Source: Roseiflexus sp.
GTDB taxonomy: Bacteria > Chloroflexota > Chloroflexia > Chloroflexales > Roseiflexaceae
Assembly (NCBI GenBank): GCA_017743475.1
Contig: JAGHYV010000008.1
Span: 1-64,000 of the forward strand
Reading direction: 5' to 3'
Length of the DNA: 64,000 nt
The translations under genes and the position numbers were made by a program. Positions 35,834 through 43,487 of the stretch are shown here, one piece after another; position 1 is the stretch's first letter; every line of letters starts with the position of its first letter. The notes under the pieces were generated by a model. The model was not told where the DNA came from and ran no database searches. It saw only the letters and a list, made by a program, of their open reading frames with translations.

Positions 35834-36463
35834 CTATTCAGAAGACCGCGCAATCTGAAAGTGGCAGTAGCGCCGACCCTCGCGGATCGTCCCTTCGATC
35901 TGCACCGGCTCGCCCAGCACCTGTTCAAACATCCGTCGCTCCATCGAACAGACGCTAGCGTACTCCTGGGCAACATCATGGTACGGACACGCGAGAACCT
36001 GGAGCGTACCGCCTGACCGCACCTCGACCGGGATGCCGCGTGCTTCGAGCGTAGCGCGTAAGTGAGCCAATCGCTCGTCCAGGTCTGCGCCGCTCACCTG
36101 ACTGCGATACTCCTCGGCCAGGCGTCGCCCGACAGCATCGAGCAACGCATTGAGTCGCTCTTCCCCCTCGCGACTGGCAATCTCGCGAAGGAGTAGCGTC
36201 ACCAGTGTGTCGTACTCCTTCGGAAAGAGATCTTCAGCACGCGGGGTAAGCGAATAGACCAACCTGGGGCGACCGGGACCGCCGCGCGCCTGTCGCGTTG
36301 CAAGCAACCCTTTCGCTTCCAGGTGCGCCAGATGCTCACGCACTGCTGTCGTGCTGATACCCAGTAACTCCTCCAGATCCCTGATCGTCGCTTCGCCATT
36401 GCGCCGCAGGTAAGTCAGAATCTTCCCTGCAGGCGAGTCTTCAGTATACTGCGCCAGTGCCAT
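35834..36463 (-). CDS. sufR: SufR-like Fe-S transcriptional regulator of the suf operon
   Basis: A 209-residue DeoR/ArsR-type regulator. The N-terminal winged helix is ILTYLRRNGEATIRDLEELLGISTTAVREHLAHLEAKGLL, followed by GGPGRPRLVYSLT. The C-terminal half holds the probable [4Fe-4S] ligands: CPYHDVAQEYASVC and the late Cys of RRYCHFQI. In cyanobacteria SufR represses suf genes when it carries its cluster. Here it heads the suf operon. ATG at 36463 follows GGAGGG by 7 bases, so the first methionine of the longer frame is not needed. Confidence 0.88.
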   Translation of the reverse strand: MALAQYTEDSPAGKILTYLRRNGEATIRDLEELLGISTTAVREHLAHLEAKGLLATRQARGGPGRPRLVYSLTPRAEDLFPKEYDTLVTLLLREIASREGEERLNALLDAVGRRLAEEYRSQVSGADLDERLAHLRATLEARGIPVEVRSGGTLQVLACPYHDVAQEYASVCSMERRMFEQVLGEPVQIEGTIREGRRYCHFQIARSSE

Positions 36464-36489
36464 CGTTTGTCCCTCCACACTCATGGTGC

Positions 36490-36518
36490 AGTATACCAGA
36501 CGATCCGGCTATTGTCAA
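36490..36518 (-). promoter_or_regulatory. Strong promoter of the sufR-suf operon
   Basis: Minus-strand TTGACA (36513-36518), a 17-bp spacer and TATACT (36490-36495), nearly consensus. Transcription should begin at about 36483, giving a 20-base leader before the sufR ATG. This is the best sigma-70-type promoter in the window. Confidence 0.85.
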
Positions 36519-36556
36519 TAAAAACAGAAGAAAGTGTGAATATTGCATGCGCAGAC

Positions 36557-37270
36557 CTACAGCCGCCCCGCAGTGTGACCGATCACTAGTTCTTCAATGG
36601 CAACGTGCGGCGGACAGGCTGCCAGGCTAGCGATAGCCGCAGCAACGTCGGCTGGCCGAAGCATCGCTGCGCGGTTCCAGTTGCCTGGAATATTGTTCCA
36701 CAAGCCAGTATCGGTCGCCGCTGGCAGCAGCGCGGTCACTCGCACTCCATACGGGCGCAGTTCTTCGCGCACTGCGCCGAGCAGCCCTAGCGCGCCATGC
36801 TTGGCTGCGCAGTAGGCGGACCAGCCGGGAAAGACCTGACGCGCCGCCACTGAAGCGACGTACACCAGCAGCCCACCGTCGTGCATCAGCGGCGTCGCAT
36901 GCTTACAGACGAGAAAGAGACTGGTGAGATGAATGCGCACCTGTGCGTCCCAATCGTCGCAGGTAACCTGCGTCACCGGCGCAACCAGAGCGCCGCCGAC
37001 GCTGTGCACGAACAGATCGATCCGCCCAGTAGCGTTGGCTGCCTGGGCTGTCAGGCGTTGCACCTCTTCTTCGATAGTCACGTCGCATGGTGCGATCACC
37101 GCAGTTGATCCGGCAGCGCGGACTGCCGCTGCTACTTCTTCCAGCTGATCGACCGAGCGGGCTGCCAGCGTCAACACCACGCCGGGCGTGGCGAGCGCCA
37201 GCGCCGTCGCTCGACCGATGCCGCGACTCGCGCCGGTGATGACAATACTTTTCAGAGCGCTCAAAGTCAT
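36557..37270 (-). CDS. Short-chain dehydrogenase/reductase (sepiapterin-reductase candidate)
   Basis: A 237-residue classical SDR. NAD(P) is bound by ITGASRGIGRATALAL, and LAARS after the second strand suggests NADPH preference. The catalytic YxxxK is YCAAKHGALGLL, with Ser in VASVAARQV. ATG at 37270 is where homology starts, preceded by a weak AAAGAA. It is the third of three same-strand genes with folE and a 6-pyruvoyl-tetrahydropterin synthase. By context it could reduce 6-pyruvoyl-tetrahydropterin as sepiapterin reductase does. Sequence alone would also fit a 3-oxoacyl-type SDR. Confidence 0.8.
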   Translation of the reverse strand: MTLSALKSIVITGASRGIGRATALALATPGVVLTLAARSVDQLEEVAAAVRAAGSTAVIAPCDVTIEEEVQRLTAQAANATGRIDLFVHSVGGALVAPVTQVTCDDWDAQVRIHLTSLFLVCKHATPLMHDGGLLVYVASVAARQVFPGWSAYCAAKHGALGLLGAVREELRPYGVRVTALLPAATDTGLWNNIPGNWNRAAMLRPADVAAAIASLAACPPHVAIEELVIGHTAGRL

Positions 37271-37317
37271 GTGACATTCTTTCGATACTGGTTGCGGAAG
37301 GCTACGTCTCGTTCCCT

Positions 37318-37348
37318 TGTCGGGACGGGTCTCGTCCCTGTCCCGACA
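37318..37348 (-). other. Hairpin between folE and the SDR gene
   Basis: TGTCGGGAC-GGG-tctcgt-CCC-t-GTCCCGACA: a 9-bp stem plus a 3-bp upper stem around a 6-base loop. There is no U tract on either strand, so it is not a standard terminator; it could attenuate or protect the mRNA. Confidence 0.5.
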
Positions 37349-37403
37349 GGAGTCGCGCCAGGATGAACATAGCGCTGCCTGCGCCATGTCCACTGCCTCA
37401 TAA

Positions 37404-38084
37404 TCAGGAGCGCTCGATATGCGCCATGAATTCGCTGCGCGTCTTGGGATCGTCGCGGAAGACGCCGCGCATAGCCGACGTGACCATTGTAGCGCCAGCC
37501 TTTTTCACGCCGCGCATAACGGCACACATATGCACACCTTCAGCGACGACTGCCACACCAAGTGGTTCGAGCCGCTGATTGATAAAATCGGCGATCTGCA
37601 CCGTCATACGCTCTTGCACTTGCAGGCGACGCGCGAACATCTCAACGATACGCGGAATCTTGCTCAATCCCACGACTTTGCCATTGGGAATGTACGCGAC
37701 ATGCACCCGACCCATGAAGGGCAGCAAATGATGTTCACACAAGCTGGAGAACTCGATGTTCTTAACCAGCACCATCTCGTCGTAACTGACGCTGAAGATC
37801 GCCCCGTTGATCAGCGCTTCGGGATCAATATGGTAGCCAGCGGTCAGTTCGGCATACATTTTGGCGACACGCGATGGCGTTTTCAGTAGCCCTTCACGTT
37901 CGGGGTTTTCGCCGATCTGTTTCAGAATAACGCGCACTGCGTCTTCAATCGCCGGATCGGAGTGGTAACTCACTCCTTCGATTTTGCCGCGCCCCTGAAC
38001 AATGAGCGCTTCGTACTCCCGCCCATCGTTGTCTGCAAGCGCGTGGTCGGTATGATAACCATTCGTGCTATTACGGAATGCCAT
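37404..38084 (-). CDS. folE: GTP cyclohydrolase I
   Basis: A 226-residue FolE that converts GTP to 7,8-dihydroneopterin triphosphate, the first step of folate and tetrahydropterin synthesis. Zinc ligands are in [10 protein letters not shown] and [61 protein letters not shown] and SEFMAHI complete the pattern. A ~40-residue N-terminal tail before [12 protein letters not shown] is longer than in E. coli. The neighbouring 6-pyruvoyl-tetrahydropterin synthase would take its product. Confidence 0.95.
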   Translation of the reverse strand: MAFRNSTNGYHTDHALADNDGREYEALIVQGRGKIEGVSYHSDPAIEDAVRVILKQIGENPEREGLLKTPSRVAKMYAELTAGYHIDPEALINGAIFSVSYDEMVLVKNIEFSSLCEHHLLPFMGRVHVAYIPNGKVVGLSKIPRIVEMFARRLQVQERMTVQIADFINQRLEPLGVAVVAEGVHMCAVMRGVKKAGATMVTSAMRGVFRDDPKTRSEFMAHIERS

Positions 38085-38230
38085 GAATCCAGATCTCCGT
38101 TCTCTTCAACAGTGCCTCGTGATAACGTGCTAGATGTTGCTATCAAGCCGTGTCGTTGCAAGATTGCTTCGCTGCGGTTGGCATCGCGCATCGATGGCAT
38201 TCGTGCGTATCCCGAATGCACATTTGTCGT

Positions 38231-38251
38231 CTGCTTCCCCGCCGGAAGCAG
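38231..38251 (-). other. Hairpin after the PTPS gene
   Basis: CTGCTTCC-ccgcc-GGAAGCAG, an 8-bp perfect stem 6 bases beyond the PTPS stop on the minus strand. It lacks a U tract. The other ~140 bases of this gap up to folE show no gene. Confidence 0.45.
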
Positions 38252-38257
38252 GCATAG

Positions 38258-39085
38258 TCATTCATAATGGCGGGCGTCAGGACCGGCATACTCGAACACA
38301 TTCTTGCGCGTTTCCCACAACTTGAGATGGCGCAGCCGTCCTTCAAAGCGCGGCGCAAGCTCGTCCCACAGGTAGATCACGATATTCTCCGCTGTGGAGG
38401 GTTTCGTAGCGAATGCGGCAATTTCGCGGTCAAGATGTCGGTAGTCGAGCCGGTCGAGAACGCTGCGCACGGTGCGATCCATCGTTGTCAGGTCGATCAC
38501 CATGCCCGTATGGGGATCGACCGGACCGGCGACGCTCACCTCAAGCGTATACGTATGACCGTGCCCGTTCGGATTGTTGCACTTGCCGTAGATCGCCAGG
38601 TTCTCTTCATCGGAGAGAAGCGGCGAGTGCAATCGATGCGCTGCCGAGAATGTGTAAACCCGCGCAAAGGTCGTCTCGTCAGCACCGTCATATTCAGCCC
38701 ACAGGTCACTGGTCTCGTAGAGGCGCAGACGTACCAGGCGAACCGCAGCTGGCAGACGAGCCGCAATCAACCGCCACAGCACCCGCACAATGTTCTCGGT
38801 CGTTGGAAGTTGGTCGCGGAAGTAGGGCGTATCTTCGTTCAGATGTTTATGGTCAAATTCATTCAGCACCTCCGACACCAGTGATTTGAGTTCGGTCATG
38901 TTCATCACCATGCCGGTGCGCGGGTCGAGTTCGCCGGTAATGGTAACGTCGAGGATGTAGTTGTGCCCATGACCATACGGATAGGCGCATGGTCCAAAGA
39001 CACGCTCATTCTCCTGGGCGCTCCAATCAGGTCGCCAGTAGCGATGGGCGGCAGAAAACTCGAATCGGCGAGTAGCGTATACCAT
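38258..39085 (-). CDS. Tandem-duplicated 6-pyruvoyl-tetrahydropterin synthase/QueD-like
   Basis: A 275-residue protein made of two PTPS domains in tandem. Domain 1 (about residues 1-130) has FSAAHRYWRPDW, FGPCAYPYGHGHNY and EFDHKHLNED. Domain 2 (about 140-275) has FSAAHRLHSPLLSDEEN, YGKCNNPNGHGHTY and RLDYRHLDRE. Each keeps the three Zn histidines and the catalytic Cys, so both could be active. Usual family members are single-domain. The reaction is either 6-pyruvoyl-tetrahydropterin (biopterin route) or 6-carboxy-tetrahydropterin (queuosine route). No queC/queE is nearby while folE and an SDR are, which favours the biopterin type. ATG at 39085 follows GAGGAG. Confidence 0.88.
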   Translation of the reverse strand: MVYATRRFEFSAAHRYWRPDWSAQENERVFGPCAYPYGHGHNYILDVTITGELDPRTGMVMNMTELKSLVSEVLNEFDHKHLNEDTPYFRDQLPTTENIVRVLWRLIAARLPAAVRLVRLRLYETSDLWAEYDGADETTFARVYTFSAAHRLHSPLLSDEENLAIYGKCNNPNGHGHTYTLEVSVAGPVDPHTGMVIDLTTMDRTVRSVLDRLDYRHLDREIAAFATKPSTAENIVIYLWDELAPRFEGRLRHLKLWETRKNVFEYAGPDARHYE

Positions 39086-39236
39086 AACTGGAAGTCTCCT
39101 CTTCAGATGTCTGGCGCACAGACGCACGCTTCGCGCATCGAGCGAAGCGCGCCGACAGATTTGCTTCTCATTCGGGGAGTGTGTCGGGACAGGGAGGGAC
39201 TGATGCAGTTCCCCTTGTTGTTCAGGCGCCTGTATA

Positions 39237-39266
39237 ACAATACACGCCGGACATCGGCTCTGTCAA
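39237..39266 (-). promoter_or_regulatory. Promoter of the PTPS-folE-SDR genes
   Basis: Minus-strand TTGACA (39261-39266), 18 bases, TATTGT (39237-39242). The -35 box abuts the U tract of the preceding terminator. The leader of about 145 bases contains a GCTTCGC-n7-GCGAAGC hairpin (about 39128-39148). Confidence 0.6.
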
Positions 39267-39268
39267 GG

Positions 39269-39297
39269 AAAAAAGAGGACCGAAACACATTTCGGTC
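39269..39297 (-). terminator. Intrinsic terminator of the PatB-like gene
   Basis: Minus-strand GACCGAAA-tgtg-TTTCGGTC, a perfect 8-bp stem, then CTCTTTTTT. It lies 26 bases beyond the stop of the aminotransferase-like gene. Confidence 0.85.
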
Positions 39298-39322
39298 AAC
39301 TCATGTGCTAGATGAGATCCTG

Positions 39323-40495
39323 TCAGTTCCTGTCCATCCGCTCCAGCGCTGCCTTCATCCGCTCGAGGCCTTCCAGCAGCAGCGAACGCGGGCACCCGAA
39401 GTTGAGCCGCACAAACCCCTCGCCGCCAGTGCCGAACGGTATCCCGTCGTTCAGCGCCACCTTCGCTTCACGTCGGAAAAACTCATACGGATTCCCCTCA
39501 ATACCAGCGTCGCGACAGTCAAACCATGCTAGGTACGTCGCCTGTGGAACCGTCGTTCTAATCCAAGGCATATGTTTCGTCACGAACTCTATCAAGACCG
39601 TGCGATTCGCAGTAAGGTAGGCGAGAAGTTCATTCAGCCAGTCGTCGCATTCGCGATAGGCGACATCCATTGCCGCCAGCGCAAACGAGTTAAGCCAGGG
39701 AACAATGCCCTCCATCGCAGTCATTAGACGTTTGCGCAGCACAGGATTAGTGACAATGGCAAAACTGGCTTTCAAACCGGGGATGTTGAATGTTTTGCTT
39801 GGCGCCATCAGTGTGATGGTCCGTTCAGCAATTTCGGGCGCCAGGGTGGCAATCGAGATGTGGCGTGTATCGCCGAGTAACAGATCGCAGTGGATCTCAT
39901 CGGAACAGATGATCAGGTCGTGCCGCTCACAGAACTCCGCCATCCGCATCAACTCCTCGCGGCTGTATGCTTCGCCAGTCGGATTATGCGGATTGCACAG
40001 AATGAAAAGGCGCGTGCGGTCGGTTACTGCCGCATTCATGCGATCATAGTCGACGCGATACCCGAATGTGCGCCCGTTGGGAACCGCCTCCAGTTCCGCC
40101 ATCTGCACCACACGCCCCTGATTCACCGGTGCGGTGAGGAATGGCGGGTAGACCGGCGTTTGCACCAGGACTCCGTCGCCTGGTTCGCCAATTGCCCGGC
40201 AGACAGCATTGAGGCCAGTGACCAGACTGGGGATGTACACAATCTGATCCGGAGTCACATTCCAGTTGTAGCGGCGGTGCAGGCGCTCGCAGATGCGTTC
40301 ACCCAGCGCAGGGGACGGCAACTCGTACCCGAAATCTCCGATTTCGACGCGGGCGTGGAGCGCCGCGAGGATCGGCGGCGGTGGCGGAAAGTCCATATCC
40401 GCCACCCACATAGGCAGAACGTCATCGTCATAGAAATTCCACTTGATGCTTCCGGTGCGGCGACGATCGAAGACCTGATCGAAGTTGTACCGCAT
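39323..40495 (-). CDS. PatB/MalY-type PLP lyase (cystathionine beta-lyase-like)
   Basis: A 390-residue fold-type I PLP enzyme of the MalY/PatB group. Family members cleave cystathionine or cysteine C-S bonds rather than transaminating. Evidence: RRRTGSIKWNFYDDDVLPMWVADMDFPPPPPI at the start, CNPHNPTGEAYSREEL, SDEIHCDLLLGDTRHI, and the PLP lysine in APSKTFNIPGLKASFAI. IPFGTGGEGFVRLNFGCPR near the end holds the carboxylate-binding Arg. It is monocistronic with a terminator. In context it could connect methionine and cysteine metabolism to the sulfur genes upstream. Confidence 0.9.
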   Translation of the reverse strand: MRYNFDQVFDRRRTGSIKWNFYDDDVLPMWVADMDFPPPPPILAALHARVEIGDFGYELPSPALGERICERLHRRYNWNVTPDQIVYIPSLVTGLNAVCRAIGEPGDGVLVQTPVYPPFLTAPVNQGRVVQMAELEAVPNGRTFGYRVDYDRMNAAVTDRTRLFILCNPHNPTGEAYSREELMRMAEFCERHDLIICSDEIHCDLLLGDTRHISIATLAPEIAERTITLMAPSKTFNIPGLKASFAIVTNPVLRKRLMTAMEGIVPWLNSFALAAMDVAYRECDDWLNELLAYLTANRTVLIEFVTKHMPWIRTTVPQATYLAWFDCRDAGIEGNPYEFFRREAKVALNDGIPFGTGGEGFVRLNFGCPRSLLLEGLERMKAALERMDRN

Positions 40496-40763
40496 GGTGC
40501 TCCCTGATTCCTTTCACAGCCGAATCTTTTGGGCGTGCATTCACGATTATTTTGTATAGAACGGTTCGCGTGATACAGCGAACGTTCGGTATTCAGCATA
40601 CCAGAGTTCTGTGATGAAACTGTCACGCTCAATCGGCGTGCCCTCTGACAGGAGAACTGAAAATGTATTGTACTATACAGCCCGGTACAGCAGGGCTTAT
40701 ATTCCGGGTGTAAGCTGCCGCATACGACGCGGCGTGAAGACCTTCCGCTAGAAGGAGCAAATA
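40496..40763. other. Divergent intergenic region
   Basis: It separates the minus-strand PatB-like gene from the plus-strand response regulator, so it must carry both promoters. A CGAACGTTCG palindrome at about 40579-40588 could be an operator. For the plus gene, TACTAT (40671-40676) and CTGACA (40645-40650) are present but spaced 20 bases, so the promoter is not certain. Confidence 0.35.
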
Positions 40764-41759
40764 GTGGCGGCAAAAATCCTGATAGCAGATGATAATCAGG
40801 CAATGCGCGAAGCGATTGTCCGCTTTGTTGAAGCCGAGGGATACACCGTGCTGGCGGCGCGCAATGGGCGTGAGGCGTTGACTCTGACGCTGGAGGAACT
40901 GCCGGATCTGGTGTTGCTCGATGTGACGATGCCGGACATTAATGGCTTCGAGGTTTGCCGCCAGTTGAAGGATGATCCGCGCACGGCGTTGATCCCAATT
41001 ACTATGCTGACCGTCCTCGATTCTCCAGAACATCGCCGGTACGGCATCGAAGCTGGCGCCGACGATTTTCTGACCAAACCATTCGATGAGCGCCTGCTCC
41101 GCGCCCGCCTTCAGTCGCAACTTCGCACCAAACGCCTGACCGACCAACTCGAGCGGACGGAGAGCGTCATTGTCGCGCTGGCGCTGGCAGTTGAGGCAAA
41201 AGATATGTACACTGAGGGGCACCTGTGGCGCCTAGCTCACTACGGTAAACAACTTGCAATCGCCGCTGGTCTGGGTGCCGAAGCCAGTCGTGCAATATGG
41301 CAAGGCGGGTTGTTGCACGATATTGGCAAAATCGGTGTGGCGGACAGCATTTTGCAAAAGCCAGCACCGTTGACACCGGAGGAGTATGCGCAGGTCAAAC
41401 AACATCCCGAATACGGCGCGCGCATTATTGCGCCCCTGCGCTTCGCGCGTGATGTCGTACCAATTGTGCGCGGGCACCATGAACACTGGGACGGTAGCGG
41501 CTATCCATATGGCTTGCGTGGCGAGGAGATACCGGTTGGCGCGCGCATCATCGCTATTGTTGACGCCTATGACGCAATGACCACTGATCGTCCGTACCGT
41601 CGCGCATTGACTCCCGAACAGGCCGTGCAGCGCCTCCGCATGCGGAGCGGCATTCAGTGGGATCCAGAGTTGACCGCGTTGTTCATCTCGCTGGTCGAAC
41701 AGAAACGACTGACCGTGCCGGGCAATGTCCAGACGCCGCAGTTCGTTGCGCTGACGTAG
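40764..41759 (+). CDS. Response regulator with HD-GYP domain (c-di-GMP phosphodiesterase type)
   Basis: A 331-residue two-domain regulator. The receiver (1-120) has Asp9-Asp10, phospho-acceptor Asp53 in LLDVTMP, and Lys105 in LTKPFD. A helix (122-145) leads to the HD-GYP domain, with HD in LLHDIGKIGV (His185-Asp186) and HHEHWDGSGYPYGL (238-251), the signature of enzymes that hydrolyse cyclic-di-GMP. GTG start with AAGGAG 6 bases upstream. No histidine kinase is adjacent, so it is an orphan RpfG-like regulator. Some HD-GYP proteins are inactive, but this one keeps the visible ligands. Confidence 0.92.
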   Translation: MAAKILIADDNQAMREAIVRFVEAEGYTVLAARNGREALTLTLEELPDLVLLDVTMPDINGFEVCRQLKDDPRTALIPITMLTVLDSPEHRRYGIEAGADDFLTKPFDERLLRARLQSQLRTKRLTDQLERTESVIVALALAVEAKDMYTEGHLWRLAHYGKQLAIAAGLGAEASRAIWQGGLLHDIGKIGVADSILQKPAPLTPEEYAQVKQHPEYGARIIAPLRFARDVVPIVRGHHEHWDGSGYPYGLRGEEIPVGARIIAIVDAYDAMTTDRPYRRALTPEQAVQRLRMRSGIQWDPELTALFISLVEQKRLTVPGNVQTPQFVALT

Positions 41760-41784
41760 CGCGCTGCCGTTTGCGGGTTCCGGT

Positions 41785-42618
41785 TCAGACCGCAACCATT
41801 GCTTCCTGCCGTCCCGCATCCTCGCGCAGTCGCCAGATCACCCACAATCCCGCAAGTCCTGCGATCATGACAATGGCTTCCGGGATCAGGATCGCAGCGG
41901 TTCCCTGCAACGCAAGTGCTGGCGCTATGCCCGCGGCGATCAGGTTTACCAGCGTATGCATCGCAATTGCAAGCCAGAGCCACCACATCTGCCCGCGCCG
42001 AAAGACCTGCAACACGATGACCGATAGCGCCACGTGGAACGGCAACGTCCAGAGACGCTCCCACGCCCCCGCCAGCGGCAGCCAGTCGGGTTGGGTGGCG
42101 ACTACTGCCAGTTGCTGCCGCGCCAGTTCCCGCTGCTCATCGGTCAACGGCAGCGTTGCCAGATCAACACTGCTCAACGCCAGCAGATTGATCAACCCAA
42201 GCAGCGTCAGCCCGCCGACCAGCACGATTGACTCAAAACCGCCATGCCCCAGCCCGTACATAACGGCGCGCGACCAGGTCTTCTCTTCACGAAACAGCCA
42301 GCGATATCCGATGTAACGCCCGATCTCCTCCGCAAGCCCGGCGGCCAGCGCCAGCGCGACCAGCCAGCCGAACATCAGCGTGCGGGATGCCTGCACATGA
42401 GGCGTCACTACTCCCTGAAGCGCCATAACCAGCGGGACACGGGTGATCAACTGGAAGATCAGAAAGATAACGGCGCCATAAGCGAAGTAGCGCCAGGAAA
42501 CCCGCAGCCTGCGCCCGATGAACCGTGCTGCTGCAAGCGGAAACAGCGTCTCAAACAGGATTGCGGCGACTGTAGCAGCAATCCGTCCTGCGCTTATCTG
42601 GAAAGAAGGCTCTATCAT
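41785..42618 (-). CDS. YhfC-family intramembrane metalloprotease-like protein
   Basis: A 277-residue integral membrane protein with about seven hydrophobic helices. EEIGRYIGYRWLF and YGLGHGGFESIVLVG are the two conserved motifs of the YhfC family, which is related to the PrsW/CPBP-type intramembrane proteases; Glu-Glu and His would be the metal and catalytic residues. A late AMHTLVNLIAAG adds the third His. Substrate unknown. It overlaps the preceding membrane-protein gene by ATGA, so the two are co-translated and might form one complex. Confidence 0.75.
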   Translation of the reverse strand: MIEPSFQISAGRIAATVAAILFETLFPLAAARFIGRRLRVSWRYFAYGAVIFLIFQLITRVPLVMALQGVVTPHVQASRTLMFGWLVALALAAGLAEEIGRYIGYRWLFREEKTWSRAVMYGLGHGGFESIVLVGGLTLLGLINLLALSSVDLATLPLTDEQRELARQQLAVVATQPDWLPLAGAWERLWTLPFHVALSVIVLQVFRRGQMWWLWLAIAMHTLVNLIAAGIAPALALQGTAAILIPEAIVMIAGLAGLWVIWRLREDAGRQEAMVAV

Positions 42619-43463
42619 CGTAAGGTCACATAAACGCTCGCCAGCACCAGAGCGCCGCCAACTGCGCTATACTCCCAAATCACCCGCCAGGTTAGCGTTC
42701 CTTCGAGATAACTCTGGAGCATACCGGTAACCATATAGAACAGCGCCAGCAGCAACGCGCCGCCAATTAAAAACGATGCTGCCCAATAGTTGAGCGCCCA
42801 GGTCGCCTCTGCCAGGGTTAATCCAACCAGCAACGATAGCGTGAACGGATTGCGCGTTGGCGTCTGGGAGAGCAACGCATACGCAAGCAACGCAGCGCTG
42901 GCTCCGATCAGCGCCGCTGAATAGAGCGTACGCATACGAGCATAATATACGGCGCTAAACACTCCAAACGCCAGCAGCAGCGTCATCGCCTGAAGCGCCA
43001 GGCGCGCTCCCTGGCGCACGGCGGCGCGGCGGTCAAGCGAATAGTGCTGGGCGACGAGCGAACCAAACAGAAACCCGCTGGCTGCGATCAGCGCCAGCAC
43101 GAATGCCAGCGTTTCGAGGCTGGCGCTGAACAGGCGGAAGAACGCGAACGAGGCAATGATTGCAAACGACGGCAGAATCCAGAATGCTGGCGCAAGTTCG
43201 ATCTGCACGAATCCGAGATTCACCGTTGGCAGTGATCGTGTCTGCATATGAGGGTGAAGTCGGATAAACACGTCTGCTCCGGTGCTGCTGATCACCACAA
43301 GCGATGCTATCAGCAGCCACGAGACAGTAATGCTCGGAAAGTCGCCACCGAAGCGCGCACGCAAGATATTCGGGTTGATATCGATCAGGAAGACGACCGC
43401 CAGCCCAAGGATCACCAGCAGCACCAGCGATACGATCCGATCATAGCGAGGAGGAGGATTCAT
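42615..43463 (-). CDS. Multi-pass membrane protein of unknown function
   Basis: A 282-residue protein with about eight predicted transmembrane helices (for example LVLLVILGLAVVFLI, WLLIASLVVISS and AFWILPSFAIIASFAFF). A loop near residue 70 contains FIRLHPHMQTRSLPTVNLGF. No enzymatic motif is visible, and I do not recognise the family with certainty. It is the upstream partner of the YhfC-like gene with a 4-base overlap. Confidence 0.7.
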   Translation of the reverse strand: MNPPPRYDRIVSLVLLVILGLAVVFLIDINPNILRARFGGDFPSITVSWLLIASLVVISSTGADVFIRLHPHMQTRSLPTVNLGFVQIELAPAFWILPSFAIIASFAFFRLFSASLETLAFVLALIAASGFLFGSLVAQHYSLDRRAAVRQGARLALQAMTLLLAFGVFSAVYYARMRTLYSAALIGASAALLAYALLSQTPTRNPFTLSLLVGLTLAEATWALNYWAASFLIGGALLLALFYMVTGMLQSYLEGTLTWRVIWEYSAVGGALVLASVYVTLR

Positions 43464-43487
43464 CTCTCATTCACCAAAACGTTGTGT

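Noticed and set aside
37318-37348. Hairpin as an intrinsic terminator
   Set aside because: No U tract on either strand. It is kept only as an unexplained structure.
40764-41759. HD-domain protein as a (p)ppGpp hydrolase
   Set aside because: The full HHExxDGxGYP signature identifies HD-GYP, not RelA/SpoT.
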